The position numbers and the translations under genes are program-made. From Pseudophaeobacter flagellatus (lineage in GTDB: Bacteria > Pseudomonadota > Alphaproteobacteria > Rhodobacterales > Rhodobacteraceae), in assembly GCF_021228235.1 (NCBI RefSeq), contig NZ_JAJQRG010000002.1, positions 372,001-436,000 on the forward strand: DNA of 64,000 bases, in the 5' to 3' direction. Below the pieces are notes generated by a model that saw nothing but the letters and a program-made list of their open reading frames with translations, was not told where the DNA came from and made no database searches. The first letter of the stretch is position 1. Every line of letters starts with the position of its first letter. Below are positions 1-7,926 of this stretch, in pieces.

Positions 1-1189
1 ACATGGCACAGAAGGGTTTCATCCCGCCAGCGGCCAGCGCGGCGGCAAAGGTGACGCCGTGTTGTTCGGCAATGCCCACATCAAAACAACGCGAGGGATA
101 GCGTTCCGCCATCAGGGCCAGCCCGGTGCCATCGGGCATGGCGGCAGTGACGGCGCAGATCTTGTCGTCCTTGGCTGCCAGCTTGACCAGCTCATCGCCA
201 AAGACCCCGGTGTAGGACGGCGCGTTGGAGGGCGCTTTTTTCTGCTCTCCGGTGACCATATTAAATTTGGCAGTGGCATGGCCCTTGTCGCGGGCGACCT
301 CGGCGGGGCCATAGCCCTTGCCCTTTTTTGTCAGCACATGGATCAGGATCGGCCCGCGCGCGCGGGCCTTGACGGTGCGCAGGACCGGCAACAACTGGTC
401 CATGTCATGGCCATCAATCGGGCCGATGTAGGAAAAACCCAAGGATTCGAACATGGTGCCGCCAACGGCCATGCCCTTGAGCATGTCTTTGGCCCGTTTG
501 GCCCCCTCGCGGAAGGGTTCGGGTAGCAGCGAGGCAGCGCCCTTGGCCACGGCTTTCAGCTCTTGAAACGGTTCTTCGGCATAGAGCCGCGACAGATAGG
601 ACGACAGCGCGCCCACCGGGGGGGCGATGCTCATCTCGTTGTCGTTGAGAATGACAAACAGGCGTTTGTTTAGGTGGCCGGCGTTGTTCATCGCCTCAAA
701 GGCCATGCCGGCCGACATGGCCCCATCGCCGATCACCGCAACAGCATCGCCCAGACCTTCGGGCACCACACCGCCCAGATCGCGGGCAACTGAAAAGCCA
801 AGCGCGGCGCTGATCGAGGTTGAACTATGGGCGGCGCCAAAAGGGTCGTAGGGGCTCTCGCTGCGTTTGGTAAAGCCCGACAGCCCGCCCTTGGTGCGCA
901 GGGTGCGAATACGGTCGCGACGCTCGGTCAGGATCTTATGCGGGTAGGACTGGTGGCTGACATCCCAGATCAACTTATCGCGCGGGGTGTCAAAAATGGC
1001 ATGCAGCGCCACGGTCAGTTCCACCACGCCCAGACCGGCGCCCAGATGCCCGCCAGTGGTCGAAACCGCCGAGATGGTCTCTTGCCGCAGCTCATGCGCC
1101 AACTGCACCAGTTGGGCATCACTCAGCCCTTTCATATCCGCAGGGCGCGAAATCTGGTCCAGAAGCGGGGTAGAGGGCCGGTCAGACAT
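1..1189 (-). CDS. dxs: 1-deoxy-D-xylulose-5-phosphate synthase, N-terminal part (runs off left edge)
   Basis: Condenses pyruvate with glyceraldehyde 3-phosphate using TPP, the first step of the MEP isoprenoid pathway, in the cytoplasm. About 396 codons are visible of a family length near 640. The start is the ATG at 1189, giving the typical opening [20 protein letters not shown]. The N-terminal TPP domain has the family string [10 protein letters not shown], then the cofactor motif [18 protein letters not shown] near residue 150. The pyrimidine-binding domain begins before the edge ([17 protein letters not shown]). It is the last visible gene of a leftward HDAC-like/xseB/ispA/dxs cluster, 42 bp after ispA, so the ispA product and the pathway entry enzyme are probably co-transcribed. 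Identity is clear; only the C-terminal end is missing. Confidence 0.97.
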   Translation of the reverse strand, partial: MSDRPSTPLLDQISRPADMKGLSDAQLVQLAHELRQETISAVSTTGGHLGAGLGVVELTVALHAIFDTPRDKLIWDVSHQSYPHKILTERRDRIRTLRTKGGLSGFTKRSESPYDPFGAAHSSTSISAALGFSVARDLGGVVPEGLGDAVAVIGDGAMSAGMAFEAMNNAGHLNKRLFVILNDNEMSIAPPVGALSSYLSRLYAEEPFQELKAVAKGAASLLPEPFREGAKRAKDMLKGMAVGGTMFESLGFSYIGPIDGHDMDQLLPVLRTVKARARGPILIHVLTKKGKGYGPAEVARDKGHATAKFNMVTGEQKKAPSNAPSYTGVFGDELVKLAAKDDKICAVTAAMPDGTGLALMAERYPSRCFDVGIAEQHGVTFAAALAAGGMKPFCAM

Positions 1190-1231
1190 GATGTTTCCTT
1201 GTGGCGGTCAGGGGCGGGGCGGGCCCCGGTG

Positions 1232-2113
1232 TCAGCTGTCTCGCGCAATAACGAAACGAGCGGCTTGCTTCAAGGTTTCTCCGGTTGCGCCATAGGGCGC
1301 TAGCGCCGCGCAGGCCTCATCAGCCAGGTCCCGTGCGCGCTGTTTTGCGGGCTCCAGCCCCAGCAGCGACACAAATGTCGCCTTGCCTGCCTTGGCATCC
1401 TTGCGCACGGCTTTGCCGACCTTCGCGGCGTCGCCTTCTACATCCAAGATGTCATCTGCGATCTGAAAGGCAAGCCCAAGTGCGGTTGCGTAGTGTCGCA
1501 GGGGGGTGCAGTCTGCCCCGGCCAGCACCGCCCCGGCGGTGGCGGCCCATTGGATCAGACAGCCGGTTTTGCGCGCTTGCAACCGGGTGATTTCGTCCAG
1601 CGTCAGCGGTTTCGTGGCGGTTTCGGCGGCGATATCCAGCATCTGCCCCGAGACCATGCCACCCTTGCCGGCGGATTGTGCCAGCCCCCGGATCAGCGCC
1701 AGCGCATGGGGCCCCAGATCGGGCGTGGCCAACAGTTCAAAGGCCAGGCTTTGCAGACTGTCGCCAGCCAGTACCGCCATGGCCTCGTCCCATTTGCGGT
1801 GCAGGGTGGGCTGGCCGCGCCGCAGATCGTCGTCATCCATGCAGGGCAGATCGTCATGCACCAGCGAATAGGCATGCAGGCATTCGATCGCCAGAGCCGC
1901 ATCCAGCGCGGCCTTTGGGTCTACACCGTGCAGCCGGGCGCTTTCCAGTACCAGAAACCCGCGCAACATCTTGCCGCCGCGCACTGCGTAGCGCATGGCC
2001 TGATGCAGCGGGTCTTCTCCGGCAAGGCGCAGGGTCAGGTGTTGTGAAATCTGCCCCTGCGCCTGCTGCATTGCGGCGGCAAACCCAAGGCCCGGTGCAT
2101 CAACTGTGGTCAT
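1232..2113 (-). CDS. ispA: Farnesyl/geranyl diphosphate synthase
   Basis: Head-to-tail prenyl transferase that adds IPP to DMAPP/GPP to give farnesyl diphosphate for quinones, hopanoids and undecaprenyl phosphate. Both aspartate-rich motifs are visible: the first region DDLPCMDDDDLRRG and the second DDILD, which bind the Mg-diphosphate. The frame extends upstream to 2164, but that would overlap xseB by 47 bp. The ATG at 2113 (MTTVDAPGLGF) lies 4 bp after the xseB stop and gives 293 residues, the normal length. It sits between xseB and dxs in the classic proteobacterial order. Product-length specificity (C15 versus C10) is inferred from family and context. Confidence 0.95.
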   Translation of the reverse strand: MTTVDAPGLGFAAAMQQAQGQISQHLTLRLAGEDPLHQAMRYAVRGGKMLRGFLVLESARLHGVDPKAALDAALAIECLHAYSLVHDDLPCMDDDDLRRGQPTLHRKWDEAMAVLAGDSLQSLAFELLATPDLGPHALALIRGLAQSAGKGGMVSGQMLDIAAETATKPLTLDEITRLQARKTGCLIQWAATAGAVLAGADCTPLRHYATALGLAFQIADDILDVEGDAAKVGKAVRKDAKAGKATFVSLLGLEPAKQRARDLADEACAALAPYGATGETLKQAARFVIARDS

Positions 2114-2117
2114 GGTG

Positions 2118-2363
2118 TCAGCCTGCGTCCAGGGGCTGCGTGGCGGTGGGCGTGCCACTGGCATCTAGGGTCAGCGCCGCGACCTTTTCTTCGGCGCGCT
2201 TCAGTTCGTCCTCGCAGCGCTTTTTCAGCTGTGCACCGCGTTCATACAGCGCAATAGAGGCATCCAGCGCCACATCGCCGCGCTCCAGCTGGCCAACCAC
2301 GGTTTCCAGCTCATGCATGGCCTGCTCAAAGCTCATCTCGTTCACGGGGGTGTCGGTGGTCAT
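2118..2363 (-). CDS. xseB: Exodeoxyribonuclease VII small subunit
   Basis: An 81-residue small subunit that assembles in several copies on XseA to form exonuclease VII, a processive single-strand DNA nuclease. The body shows the family pattern MSFEQAMHELETVVGQLERG followed by LDASIALYERGAQLKKRCE, a two-helix coiled hairpin. The start codon overlaps the stop of the upstream histone-deacetylase-like gene by 4 bp (ATGA), so translation is probably coupled. The large subunit xseA is not in the window. The position ahead of ispA and dxs is conserved widely in Proteobacteria and has no known functional explanation. Confidence 0.95.
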   Translation of the reverse strand: MTTDTPVNEMSFEQAMHELETVVGQLERGDVALDASIALYERGAQLKKRCEDELKRAEEKVAALTLDASGTPTATQPLDAG

Positions 2364-3286
2364 GGTGCTGCCTTTATCAATTCTTCCACATGTGCGCGGG
2401 TGGCCTGCGCAAGGGCGTTCAGATCATATCCGCCCTCCAGAGTCGAGACGATACGGCCCGCACAGAGCGCCGTTGCCAGGGAGCAGAGCTCTGCCGTGAG
2501 CCAGGCAAAATCCTCGGTGCTCCAGTTGAGGTTTGCCAGGGGATCGTCGCGATGCGCGTCAAACCCGGCCGAGATGATGATCAGCTCTGGGTTAAAGGCG
2601 CGCAGACGTGGGAAAGCCTGTTCCTCGTAGGCGCTTCGCATGGCTGCGCCATCTGAATCCGGGGGCAAGGGCATGTTGAGGATCTGCCCATGCACGCCAT
2701 CTTCCTCAACGCGGCCGGTTCCGGGCCATAGGGGCATCTGCTGGCTGCTGATCACCAGCGCGCGTGGCTCATCCCACAGCAGATCCTGGGTGCCGTTGCC
2801 ATGGTGGACGTCAAAATCCACCACCGCGACGCGTTTCAGCCCGTGATGATCCAGTGCGTGTTTGGCTGCCAGCGCCGCATTGCCAAACAGGCAAAACCCC
2901 ATGGCGGTCTCGCTCTCGGTGTGATGGCCGGGCGGGCGAATGGCGGCAAAGGCGTTGTCTACCTCGCCGCCCAGCACCATATCCACTGCGCGCACCACGG
3001 CCCCCGCCGCCCGAAAGGCCGCATCCAGAGAGCCTGGCGACAGGAATGTATCGCCATCGATCTTCGCAAAGCCTGCTTGCGGCAGGGCGTTGCGCAGGGC
3101 GCGCAGGTGGTCGATGGGGTGAATGCGCAGAATGTCGTCCTCGGCGGCCAGCGGCGCACCTACCCGTCTAAGCGCGAGCGGCTCCAGCGCGTGCAGCACA
3201 TGTTTAAGGCGCGCCACCTGTTCCGGGTGGCCTGTCGGTGTTTCGTGTCGCAGGCAATCCGCATGGGTGATAAGAGCTGTTGTCAT
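2360..3286 (-). CDS. Histone deacetylase family protein (acetoin-utilization/HDAC-like amidohydrolase)
   Basis: Zinc-dependent amidohydrolase of the arginase/deacetylase fold, probably removing acetyl groups from protein lysines, polyamines or small amides; the substrate is unknown. Visible family motifs are RPPGHHTESETAMGFCLFGN (His pair and Gly-Phe-Cys), VDFDVHHGNGTQ (Asp and His zinc ligands) and IISAGFDAHRDDPL (third Asp ligand), so the active site appears intact. The frame opens at 3394, but family alignment supports MTTALITHADCLRHETPTGH from the ATG at 3286, giving 308 residues. It overlaps xseB by 4 bp and probably heads the xseB-ispA-dxs transcript. Conserved position suggests a housekeeping role, which is inference. 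Confidence 0.9.
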   Translation of the reverse strand: MTTALITHADCLRHETPTGHPEQVARLKHVLHALEPLALRRVGAPLAAEDDILRIHPIDHLRALRNALPQAGFAKIDGDTFLSPGSLDAAFRAAGAVVRAVDMVLGGEVDNAFAAIRPPGHHTESETAMGFCLFGNAALAAKHALDHHGLKRVAVVDFDVHHGNGTQDLLWDEPRALVISSQQMPLWPGTGRVEEDGVHGQILNMPLPPDSDGAAMRSAYEEQAFPRLRAFNPELIIISAGFDAHRDDPLANLNWSTEDFAWLTAELCSLATALCAGRIVSTLEGGYDLNALAQATRAHVEELIKAAP

Positions 3287-3416
3287 ATGGCATGTCCCAG
3301 GGTTTGGCATAAAGCAGGGTCTTGGCCAAAGCTTAAGATCCATTGGCGCCAACCCACAAGCGGCAACCTGCCCTGATACGCAACTGTTCCCCATCAGACA
3401 TGGTGCGGACGTGCAA

Positions 3417-4118
3417 TCAATCGGGGGCTAGCATATAGCCCGCGCCCCGTACGGTTTGCAGGTACTGGGGCTGTTTTGGGTTGGGTTCGATCTTGCGCCG
3501 CAGCCGGGTGATCTGCACATCCACCGCGCGTTCCTGCGCCTGGCCCCGGTCCCGGCCCAGATCCTCTACCAGCTTGGTGCGGCTTACTGGCTCTCCGGGG
3601 CAGGTTGAAAAGATCTTCATCAGCTGGCTTTCGGTCCCGGTCAGCCGTACCAGATCATTGCCCTGCCACATCTCTCCACGCTCAACATCATAGCGGATTT
3701 CACCCAGGTGCAGCACCTTCGGGGCGTTATCCTGGGCCGAGGTATTGGGCACCCGACGCAGGATGGCATTGACCCGTAGCAAGAGCTCTTTGGGTTCAAA
3801 GGGTTTGGGCAAGTAGTCATCCGCCCCGGCTTCAAACCCTGTGATGCGGTCGTCAGTTTCGCCCTTGGCGGTCAAGAGCAGGATCGGGGTGGTCATGGTT
3901 TCGCGCAGCGATCTGGTCAGCGATATTCCATCTTCGCCCGGCATCATCACATCCATGATGATCAGGTCGAAATCCAGCCCGGCCAGGACCCGCCGGGCAT
4001 GGGCTGCATCGCGCGCTGCCGAGACCAGAAAACCGGCGCGCATCAGGAATTTCTTCAGCAATCCGCGAATGCGCTCGTCATCATCAACAATCAGAAGGTG
4101 GGACTCAAATGTGCTCAT
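3417..4118 (-). CDS. petR: OmpR-family response regulator, PetR-like
   Basis: Two-domain response regulator of 233 residues. The receiver domain (about 1-120) has the acidic pocket VDDDERIR, phospho-acceptor Asp in DLIIMDVMMPGEDG and the conserved KPF Lys. The C-terminal winged helix carries ERAVDVQITRLRRKIEPNPK and VRGAGYMLAPD. It overlaps the upstream MarR-type gene by 4 bp. This pair matches the petP/petR arrangement described in Rhodobacter capsulatus, where the genes lie next to the cytochrome bc1 operon. Here petABC is 12 kb away on the other strand. No sensor kinase is adjacent, so the phosphate donor is unknown. Confidence 0.88.
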   Translation of the reverse strand: MSTFESHLLIVDDDERIRGLLKKFLMRAGFLVSAARDAAHARRVLAGLDFDLIIMDVMMPGEDGISLTRSLRETMTTPILLLTAKGETDDRITGFEAGADDYLPKPFEPKELLLRVNAILRRVPNTSAQDNAPKVLHLGEIRYDVERGEMWQGNDLVRLTGTESQLMKIFSTCPGEPVSRTKLVEDLGRDRGQAQERAVDVQITRLRRKIEPNPKQPQYLQTVRGAGYMLAPD

Positions 4119-4651
4119 GCGCCGGTTTCCCGCAGGTTGACATAGGCGCGGCGCATATCGGCATCCATCATCGCCTCCAGCACTTTTTTGAACCCCTGCA
4201 CCGCCTCGGGGCCGGCATCCTTGTAGGCGGCGCGCATGCGGGCGCGCTGGGCATCCGACAGCTTGGCCTCCAGCTGCTGGCCCGCCTCGGTCAGATGCAG
4301 GTGCCGCTCGCGCTTGTCTGTCACGCCAACCCGGCTCTCGACCAGCCCGTCGCTGATCAGGGTGCGCAAGACCCGGTTCAGCGATTGCTTGGTCACACCC
4401 AGGAGGGTCAGCATATTGTTCACCGTGGTGCCGGGGGCGCGGTTGATAAAGTGAATGGCGCGGTGATGCGCCCGCCCATAAGAGATCTCTGCCAGAATGC
4501 GGTCAGGATCGGCGGTGAACCCCCGATAGGCAAAGAACATCGCTTCGATCCCCTGGCGCAGTTGCTCATCGGTGAGAAATAGCAGGTTTTCACCGCCAAA
4601 CCCCTGGCTAGACCGCCCCATCGACCGCCCGTCTGTGCTGCCTTTTGCCAT
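4115..4651 (-). CDS. petP: MarR-family transcriptional regulator, PetP-like
   Basis: Winged-helix regulator of 178 residues whose core reads AIHFINRAPGTTVNNMLTLL, then GVTKQSLNRVLRTLISDGLV (helix-turn-helix recognition region) and RERHLHLTEAGQQLEAKL (wing and dimer helix), a MarR layout. The N-terminal 30 residues are Ser/Gly rich and probably disordered. It is the first gene of a two-gene petP-petR operon, coupled by a 4 bp overlap, and is divergent from ilvE. The intergenic region holds the palindrome ATGTCA-N7-TGACAT, a plausible autoregulatory site. Ligand and regulon are not evident from sequence. Confidence 0.85.
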   Translation of the reverse strand: MAKGSTDGRSMGRSSQGFGGENLLFLTDEQLRQGIEAMFFAYRGFTADPDRILAEISYGRAHHRAIHFINRAPGTTVNNMLTLLGVTKQSLNRVLRTLISDGLVESRVGVTDKRERHLHLTEAGQQLEAKLSDAQRARMRAAYKDAGPEAVQGFKKVLEAMMDADMRRAYVNLRETGA

Positions 4652-4695
4652 GGTGCTGCCCCTTCTGCTTGTCTTCGGTGTCTATTGCCCAGTTT

Positions 4696-4736
4696 ATGTC
4701 AGCGATATTGACATTCCAAGGGCGAAGATGTATCGA
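4696..4736 (+). promoter_or_regulatory. Candidate ilvE promoter overlapped by a palindromic operator
   Basis: On the plus strand TTGACA (4708-4713) is followed after 17 bp by TATCGA (4731-4736), a plausible sigma-70 promoter for ilvE. The -35 box is embedded in the inverted repeat ATGTCA-N7-TGACAT (4696-4714). On the opposite strand a weaker TTGGAA-N17-TAAACT could serve petP, so the palindrome could control both directions. Assignment of the binding protein (PetP or another) is inference. Confidence 0.5.
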
Positions 4737-4823
4737 ATCGCAGCTTTGGCGCAATATTATGTCCGTTTCGGTCATTTGCGACGCAACTTTTGGAATTAAT
4801 GACTGCTTTGAGGAGGCTGTGGC

Positions 4824-5690
4824 ATGGCTGGATATGATGATCGTGACGGTGTGATCTGGATGGATGGAGAGCTGATCGAGTGGCGGGATGCCAAGGTGCA
4901 TGTCCTAACCCATGCGATGCACTATGCCTCTTCCGTCTTTGAGGGCGAGCGCGCCTATAACGGCAAGATCTTCAAAAGCCGCGAACATTCCGAACGCCTG
5001 ATCGCCAGCGCTCAAGCCCTGGATATGCCAATGCCCTATTCGGTGGATGACATCGAGGCCGCCAAGGCCGAGACCCTGAAAGCCTCCGGGCTGGAAGATG
5101 CCTATGTGCGGGCCCTGGTCTGGCGTGGCTCTGGCGAAGACATGGGCGTCGCTTCGGCGCAAAACCCGGTGCGTATGGCCATCGCGGTCTGGGGCTGGGG
5201 CGCCTATTACGGTGAGGCTAAAATGCAGGGCGCCAAGCTCGATATTGCAGAATACAAACGGCCCAGCCCAGAGACCATCCCGGTGCATGCCAAGGCGGCT
5301 GGCCTCTACATGATCTGCACCATCTCCAAGCACAAGGCCGAGGCCAAGGGCTGTTCGGATGCATTGTTCATGGATTATCGGGGCTATGTGGCCGAAGCCA
5401 CCGGTGCCAACATCTTCTTTGTCAAAGATGGCGAGGTCCATACGCCGCTGGCCGATTGCTTCCTCAACGGGATCACCCGCCAGACAGTCATCGCCATGCT
5501 GAAAGACAAGGGTATCACCGTCCACGAACGCCACATCCTGCCCGAGGAAATGGCGGGGTTTGAACAATGCTGGCTGACCGGCACCGCCGCCGAGGTCACC
5601 CCAGTTGGCGAAATTGGCCCCTACAGGTTCGAAGTTGGTCAAATGACCCGAGATATCGCAACAGAATACGAAACCCTGGTGCGTAGCTAG
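4824..5690 (+). CDS. ilvE: Branched-chain amino acid aminotransferase
   Basis: Fold-type IV PLP transaminase interconverting Val/Leu/Ile and their 2-oxo acids with 2-oxoglutarate, the last step of branched-chain amino acid synthesis. The 288 residues begin MAGYDDRDGVIWMDGELIEW behind a strong AGGAGG at 4810-4816. The PLP lysine lies in IPVHAKAAGLYM, and EATGANIFFV is the fold-type IV family string. It is a single-gene unit: a hairpin follows the stop and the next gene is convergent. The class (D-amino acid transaminase versus BCAT) is decided by overall length and motifs; BCAT is most likely. Confidence 0.93.
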   Translation: MAGYDDRDGVIWMDGELIEWRDAKVHVLTHAMHYASSVFEGERAYNGKIFKSREHSERLIASAQALDMPMPYSVDDIEAAKAETLKASGLEDAYVRALVWRGSGEDMGVASAQNPVRMAIAVWGWGAYYGEAKMQGAKLDIAEYKRPSPETIPVHAKAAGLYMICTISKHKAEAKGCSDALFMDYRGYVAEATGANIFFVKDGEVHTPLADCFLNGITRQTVIAMLKDKGITVHERHILPEEMAGFEQCWLTGTAAEVTPVGEIGPYRFEVGQMTRDIATEYETLVRS

Positions 5691-5715
5691 TCTTCGATAC
5701 AGGCCTCAAAATACC

Positions 5716-5745
5716 GAAGATACGCCCAAAGTCGGGCGCATCTTC
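5716..5745 (+). terminator. Hairpin downstream of ilvE
   Basis: A 12 bp stem (5716-5727 with 5734-5745, one G-U pair) closes a 6-nt loop 25 bp after the ilvE stop. There is no long T-run, so it may be a weak or Rho-assisted terminator. It overlaps the start of an intergenic repeat copy on the other strand. Confidence 0.5.
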
Positions 5746-5786
5746 ATCTTGCTGAAAATACCTCGGAGCGCGAGGCAGAGCCTCGC
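5742..5786 (-). repeat. Intergenic hairpin plus GAGGTATTTT repeat, copy 1
   Basis: Read on the minus strand: a perfect 7 bp hairpin (GCGAGGC/GCCTCGC at 5770-5786), then CCGAGGTATTTTCAGC and AAGATGAAG. The same layout occurs at 10.84, 18.88 and 26.43 kb. It lies between the convergent ilvE and ohr genes, next to the 3' ends of both. Confidence 0.6.
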
Positions 5787-5804
5787 ATTCAAGACTTGCC
5801 CCGG

Positions 5805-6233
5805 TCAGACCACCTGTGTGGTGACCTCGACATTGCCACGTATGGCCTTGGAATAGGGGCAGATCTTGTGGCCTGCCTCGGTCACCCGCTTCGCGTCTGC
5901 CGTGTCCAGGCCAGGCAGTGTCACCGCCAAGTCAACGGTCAGACCAAACCCACCTTCCGCATGCGGCCCGATGCCGACGCTGGCCTGCACCGATACATCT
6001 GTCGGCACCTTGGCCAGGCTGGCATCTTGGGTGGTCGCAAATTGCATGGCGCCAATGAAACAGGCGGCATAGCCTGCGGCAAACAGCTGCTCTGGGTTGC
6101 TGCCTTTGCCATCCCCGCCTAGGGCGTTCGGCGCTGCCAGAACCAGATCAAGACCAGAGTCCTCGACTGTTGCGCGACCGTTGCGGCCGCCGGTTGCCTG
6201 GGCCTGGGCGGTGTAGATTGGGGATATGGTCAT
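5805..6233 (-). CDS. ohr: Organic hydroperoxide resistance protein
   Basis: Thiol peroxidase of the OsmC/Ohr family that reduces organic and fatty-acid hydroperoxides in the cytoplasm using a lipoyl/dihydrolipoamide system. At 142 residues it has normal Ohr length. The two catalytic cysteines are visible, the peroxidatic one in YAACFIGA and the resolving one in HKICPYSKAIRGN. The N-terminus has the family opening with GGRNGRATVEDSGLDL. It is divergent from ohrR with 123 bp between, containing two palindromes that fit OhrR operators. Expression is expected to be induced by organic peroxides. Confidence 0.95.
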   Translation of the reverse strand: MTISPIYTAQAQATGGRNGRATVEDSGLDLVLAAPNALGGDGKGSNPEQLFAAGYAACFIGAMQFATTQDASLAKVPTDVSVQASVGIGPHAEGGFGLTVDLAVTLPGLDTADAKRVTEAGHKICPYSKAIRGNVEVTTQVV

Positions 6234-6276
6234 CTGGGTGTCCTCGCCTTTTGATGTTTGAGTCGCTAGTGAATAA

Positions 6277-6288
6277 ATCGTGCACGAT
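6277..6288. promoter_or_regulatory. Candidate OhrR operator, ohr-proximal
   Basis: Perfect 12 bp palindrome ATCGTGCACGAT, 44 bp upstream of the ohr start. It shares ATCG-N4-CGAT spacing with a second palindrome 56 bp away, as expected for a MarR/OhrR dimer site controlling a divergent pair. Confidence 0.75.
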
Positions 6289-6331
6289 ACAACTAGGCCA
6301 CCAGTCTCATCCTTGCAAGGGGTTGTGATTC

Positions 6332-6345
6332 AATCGCGTGCGATT
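6332..6345. promoter_or_regulatory. Candidate OhrR operator, ohrR-proximal
   Basis: Near-perfect palindrome AATCGCG/TGCGATT ending 11 bp before the ohrR ATG, where binding would block ohrR expression (autorepression). One mismatch in the centre; same half-site as the ohr-proximal copy. Confidence 0.72.
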
Positions 6346-6356
6346 TAATTAGCGCC

Positions 6357-6794
6357 ATGATTGACCGTCCCCTTTCCCTTGATGATCTGCTCTGCTTTGC
6401 GCTCTATTCTGCCAATAACGCGATGGGGCGCCTGTACCGGCCGCTGCTGGCGCGCCATGGGCTGACCTATCCGCAATATCTGGTCCTGGTCGCGCTCTGG
6501 CAACGTGATGGTCAAAAGGTGACTGACCTTGGGGTGGCGCTGAATCTGGAATCCAACACGCTCACCCCCTTGCTGAAACGGATGGAGCAGGCCGGGTTGG
6601 TCCAGCGCCAGCGCAGCCAAGAAGATGAGCGCAGCGTGATTGTCACCCTGGCCGCCAAGGGACGCGGGCTGGAAAAAGCAGCGGCAGAGATTTCACGTTG
6701 CATTCTGGAGGCGGCGGGGGAGGACGTGGCAGAGCTGATCCGCCTGCGCGATCGTATCCAGACCCTGACGGCGCGGTTGCAGACGGCGCAGTAG
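6357..6794 (+). CDS. ohrR: Organic-hydroperoxide-sensing MarR-family repressor
   Basis: A 145-residue MarR-family regulator. The N-terminal reactive-cysteine motif LLCFALYSANNAM matches the peroxide-sensing Cys of OhrR, and the winged-helix core carries LTYPQYLVLVALW, SNTLTPLLKRMEQAGLV and RSQEDERSVIVTLAAKG. Oxidation of the Cys by organic peroxide is known in the family to release DNA. It is divergent from ohr, with palindromes next to both starts, so it most likely represses both genes. The ATG at 6357 follows the operator-proximal palindrome directly. Confidence 0.94.
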   Translation: MIDRPLSLDDLLCFALYSANNAMGRLYRPLLARHGLTYPQYLVLVALWQRDGQKVTDLGVALNLESNTLTPLLKRMEQAGLVQRQRSQEDERSVIVTLAAKGRGLEKAAAEISRCILEAAGEDVAELIRLRDRIQTLTARLQTAQ

Positions 6795-6859
6795 CCTTCC
6801 CGCCGCCGCCCTCCCCCGGGGGCAGTCGGCGCTTACACAGTCCGTCTTGCGACCCCGCG

Positions 6860-7801
6860 TTACCCTCCTTTGGGATCCGTCAGGGATTTTGCCTTGCCGC
6901 GCACCAGGCCAAGGCGGCTTTCGCGCCAGATCACCAGGATATTACCGCAAATCACCAGCGTCGCACCGGCCAGCATCACCATGGTCGGCAGCTCTTCGAA
7001 CCAGAGATAGCCGATGATGATGGCAAAGAGCATCGAGACATAGTCATAGGGCGCCAGCATGGAGGCCGGGGCAAAGCGATAAGACGAGGTAATCAGGATC
7101 TGCGCCACCCCACCCAGCAGCCCGGCACCAATCAGCAGCGCCAGGGTTGTCGGGTCGGGAATGACCCAGCCAAAAGGCAACGTCAAAAGCGACAGAATCG
7201 AAGCCGTAACAGAAAAGTAGAAGACAATTGCAGCCGTATGTTCGGTCATCACCATGCGGCGAATATGGATCTGCACAAAGCCACGCGCGAATGTTGCAGC
7301 AAGAATCAGCACAACCCCCAGCGTGGCTGTGTCGGACATATCTGCGCTGCCGGACAGGCGCGGGTAGATCATGATCAAGACCCCCAGCAGCCCAATGCCC
7401 ACGGCGCTGATCCGCACCAGACGGATTCGCTCGCCCAGGAAAACCGCTGCCAGAATCAGAGTGAAAATCGGCGTGGCATAGCCAATCGCGGTGACCTCGG
7501 GAAGGGGAAGCATGCCCAGCCCCATAAAGGTCATTGCCATGGCAGAGGTCCCCACCAGGCCGCGCCAGACATGGCCCATCGGCTTTAGTGTGCGCAGGCC
7601 ATGGCGCAGATCGCCGCGCATCGCCAGCCAGATAACAATCACCGGGATGGCAAAGAAAGAGCGAAAGAACACGGCCTCTCCGGCCGGAACCACTTCTGAA
7701 ACCGCCTTGATCAGGGCCGACAGGCCGGTGAACATGCCAATGGCTGCGACCTTCAGGCTGATGGCCATCATGGGTCGATGCGATGTTAAGGAGTTTGCCA
7801 T
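6860..7801 (-). CDS. DMT-superfamily (EamA) transporter
   Basis: Inner-membrane protein of about 313 residues with ten predicted helices in two EamA repeats. The first repeat starts near MMAISLKVAAIGMFTGLSAL, the second near GVVLILAATFARGFVQIH, and a basic C-terminal tail ends KAKSLTDPKGG. The family exports metabolites or amino acids; the substrate cannot be told. The frame is open to 7942, but that start is a TTG and the extra sequence runs through a C10A8 tract. The ATG at 7801 (MANSLTSHRP) or 7771 (MMAISLK) is more credible. It follows the AEC transporter gene on the same strand, 125 bp downstream. Confidence 0.85.
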   Translation of the reverse strand: MANSLTSHRPMMAISLKVAAIGMFTGLSALIKAVSEVVPAGEAVFFRSFFAIPVIVIWLAMRGDLRHGLRTLKPMGHVWRGLVGTSAMAMTFMGLGMLPLPEVTAIGYATPIFTLILAAVFLGERIRLVRISAVGIGLLGVLIMIYPRLSGSADMSDTATLGVVLILAATFARGFVQIHIRRMVMTEHTAAIVFYFSVTASILSLLTLPFGWVIPDPTTLALLIGAGLLGGVAQILITSSYRFAPASMLAPYDYVSMLFAIIIGYLWFEELPTMVMLAGATLVICGNILVIWRESRLGLVRGKAKSLTDPKGG

Positions 7802-7899
7802 GGCGGCAGACTGCGCTTCTGCGACAGAAAGATCAATGGGCTGAATGTGGCCATTTTTATCGCCTCTTGCCGGGGCATCGGGCAGGGCGTTTGAAGTTC

Positions 7900-7917
7900 T
7901 TTTTTTTGGGGGGGGGG
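7900..7917. repeat. Homopolymer tract T8G10 (C10A8 on the coding strand)
   Basis: Eight T then ten G on the plus strand (7900-7907, 7908-7917), in the 125 bp gap between the AEC transporter stop and the DMT transporter start. It reads as C10 followed by A8 in the direction of transcription. Tracts of this length slip readily and are rare in a GC-rich core genome. Confidence 0.85.
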
Positions 7918-7926
7918 AGCGTGGCT

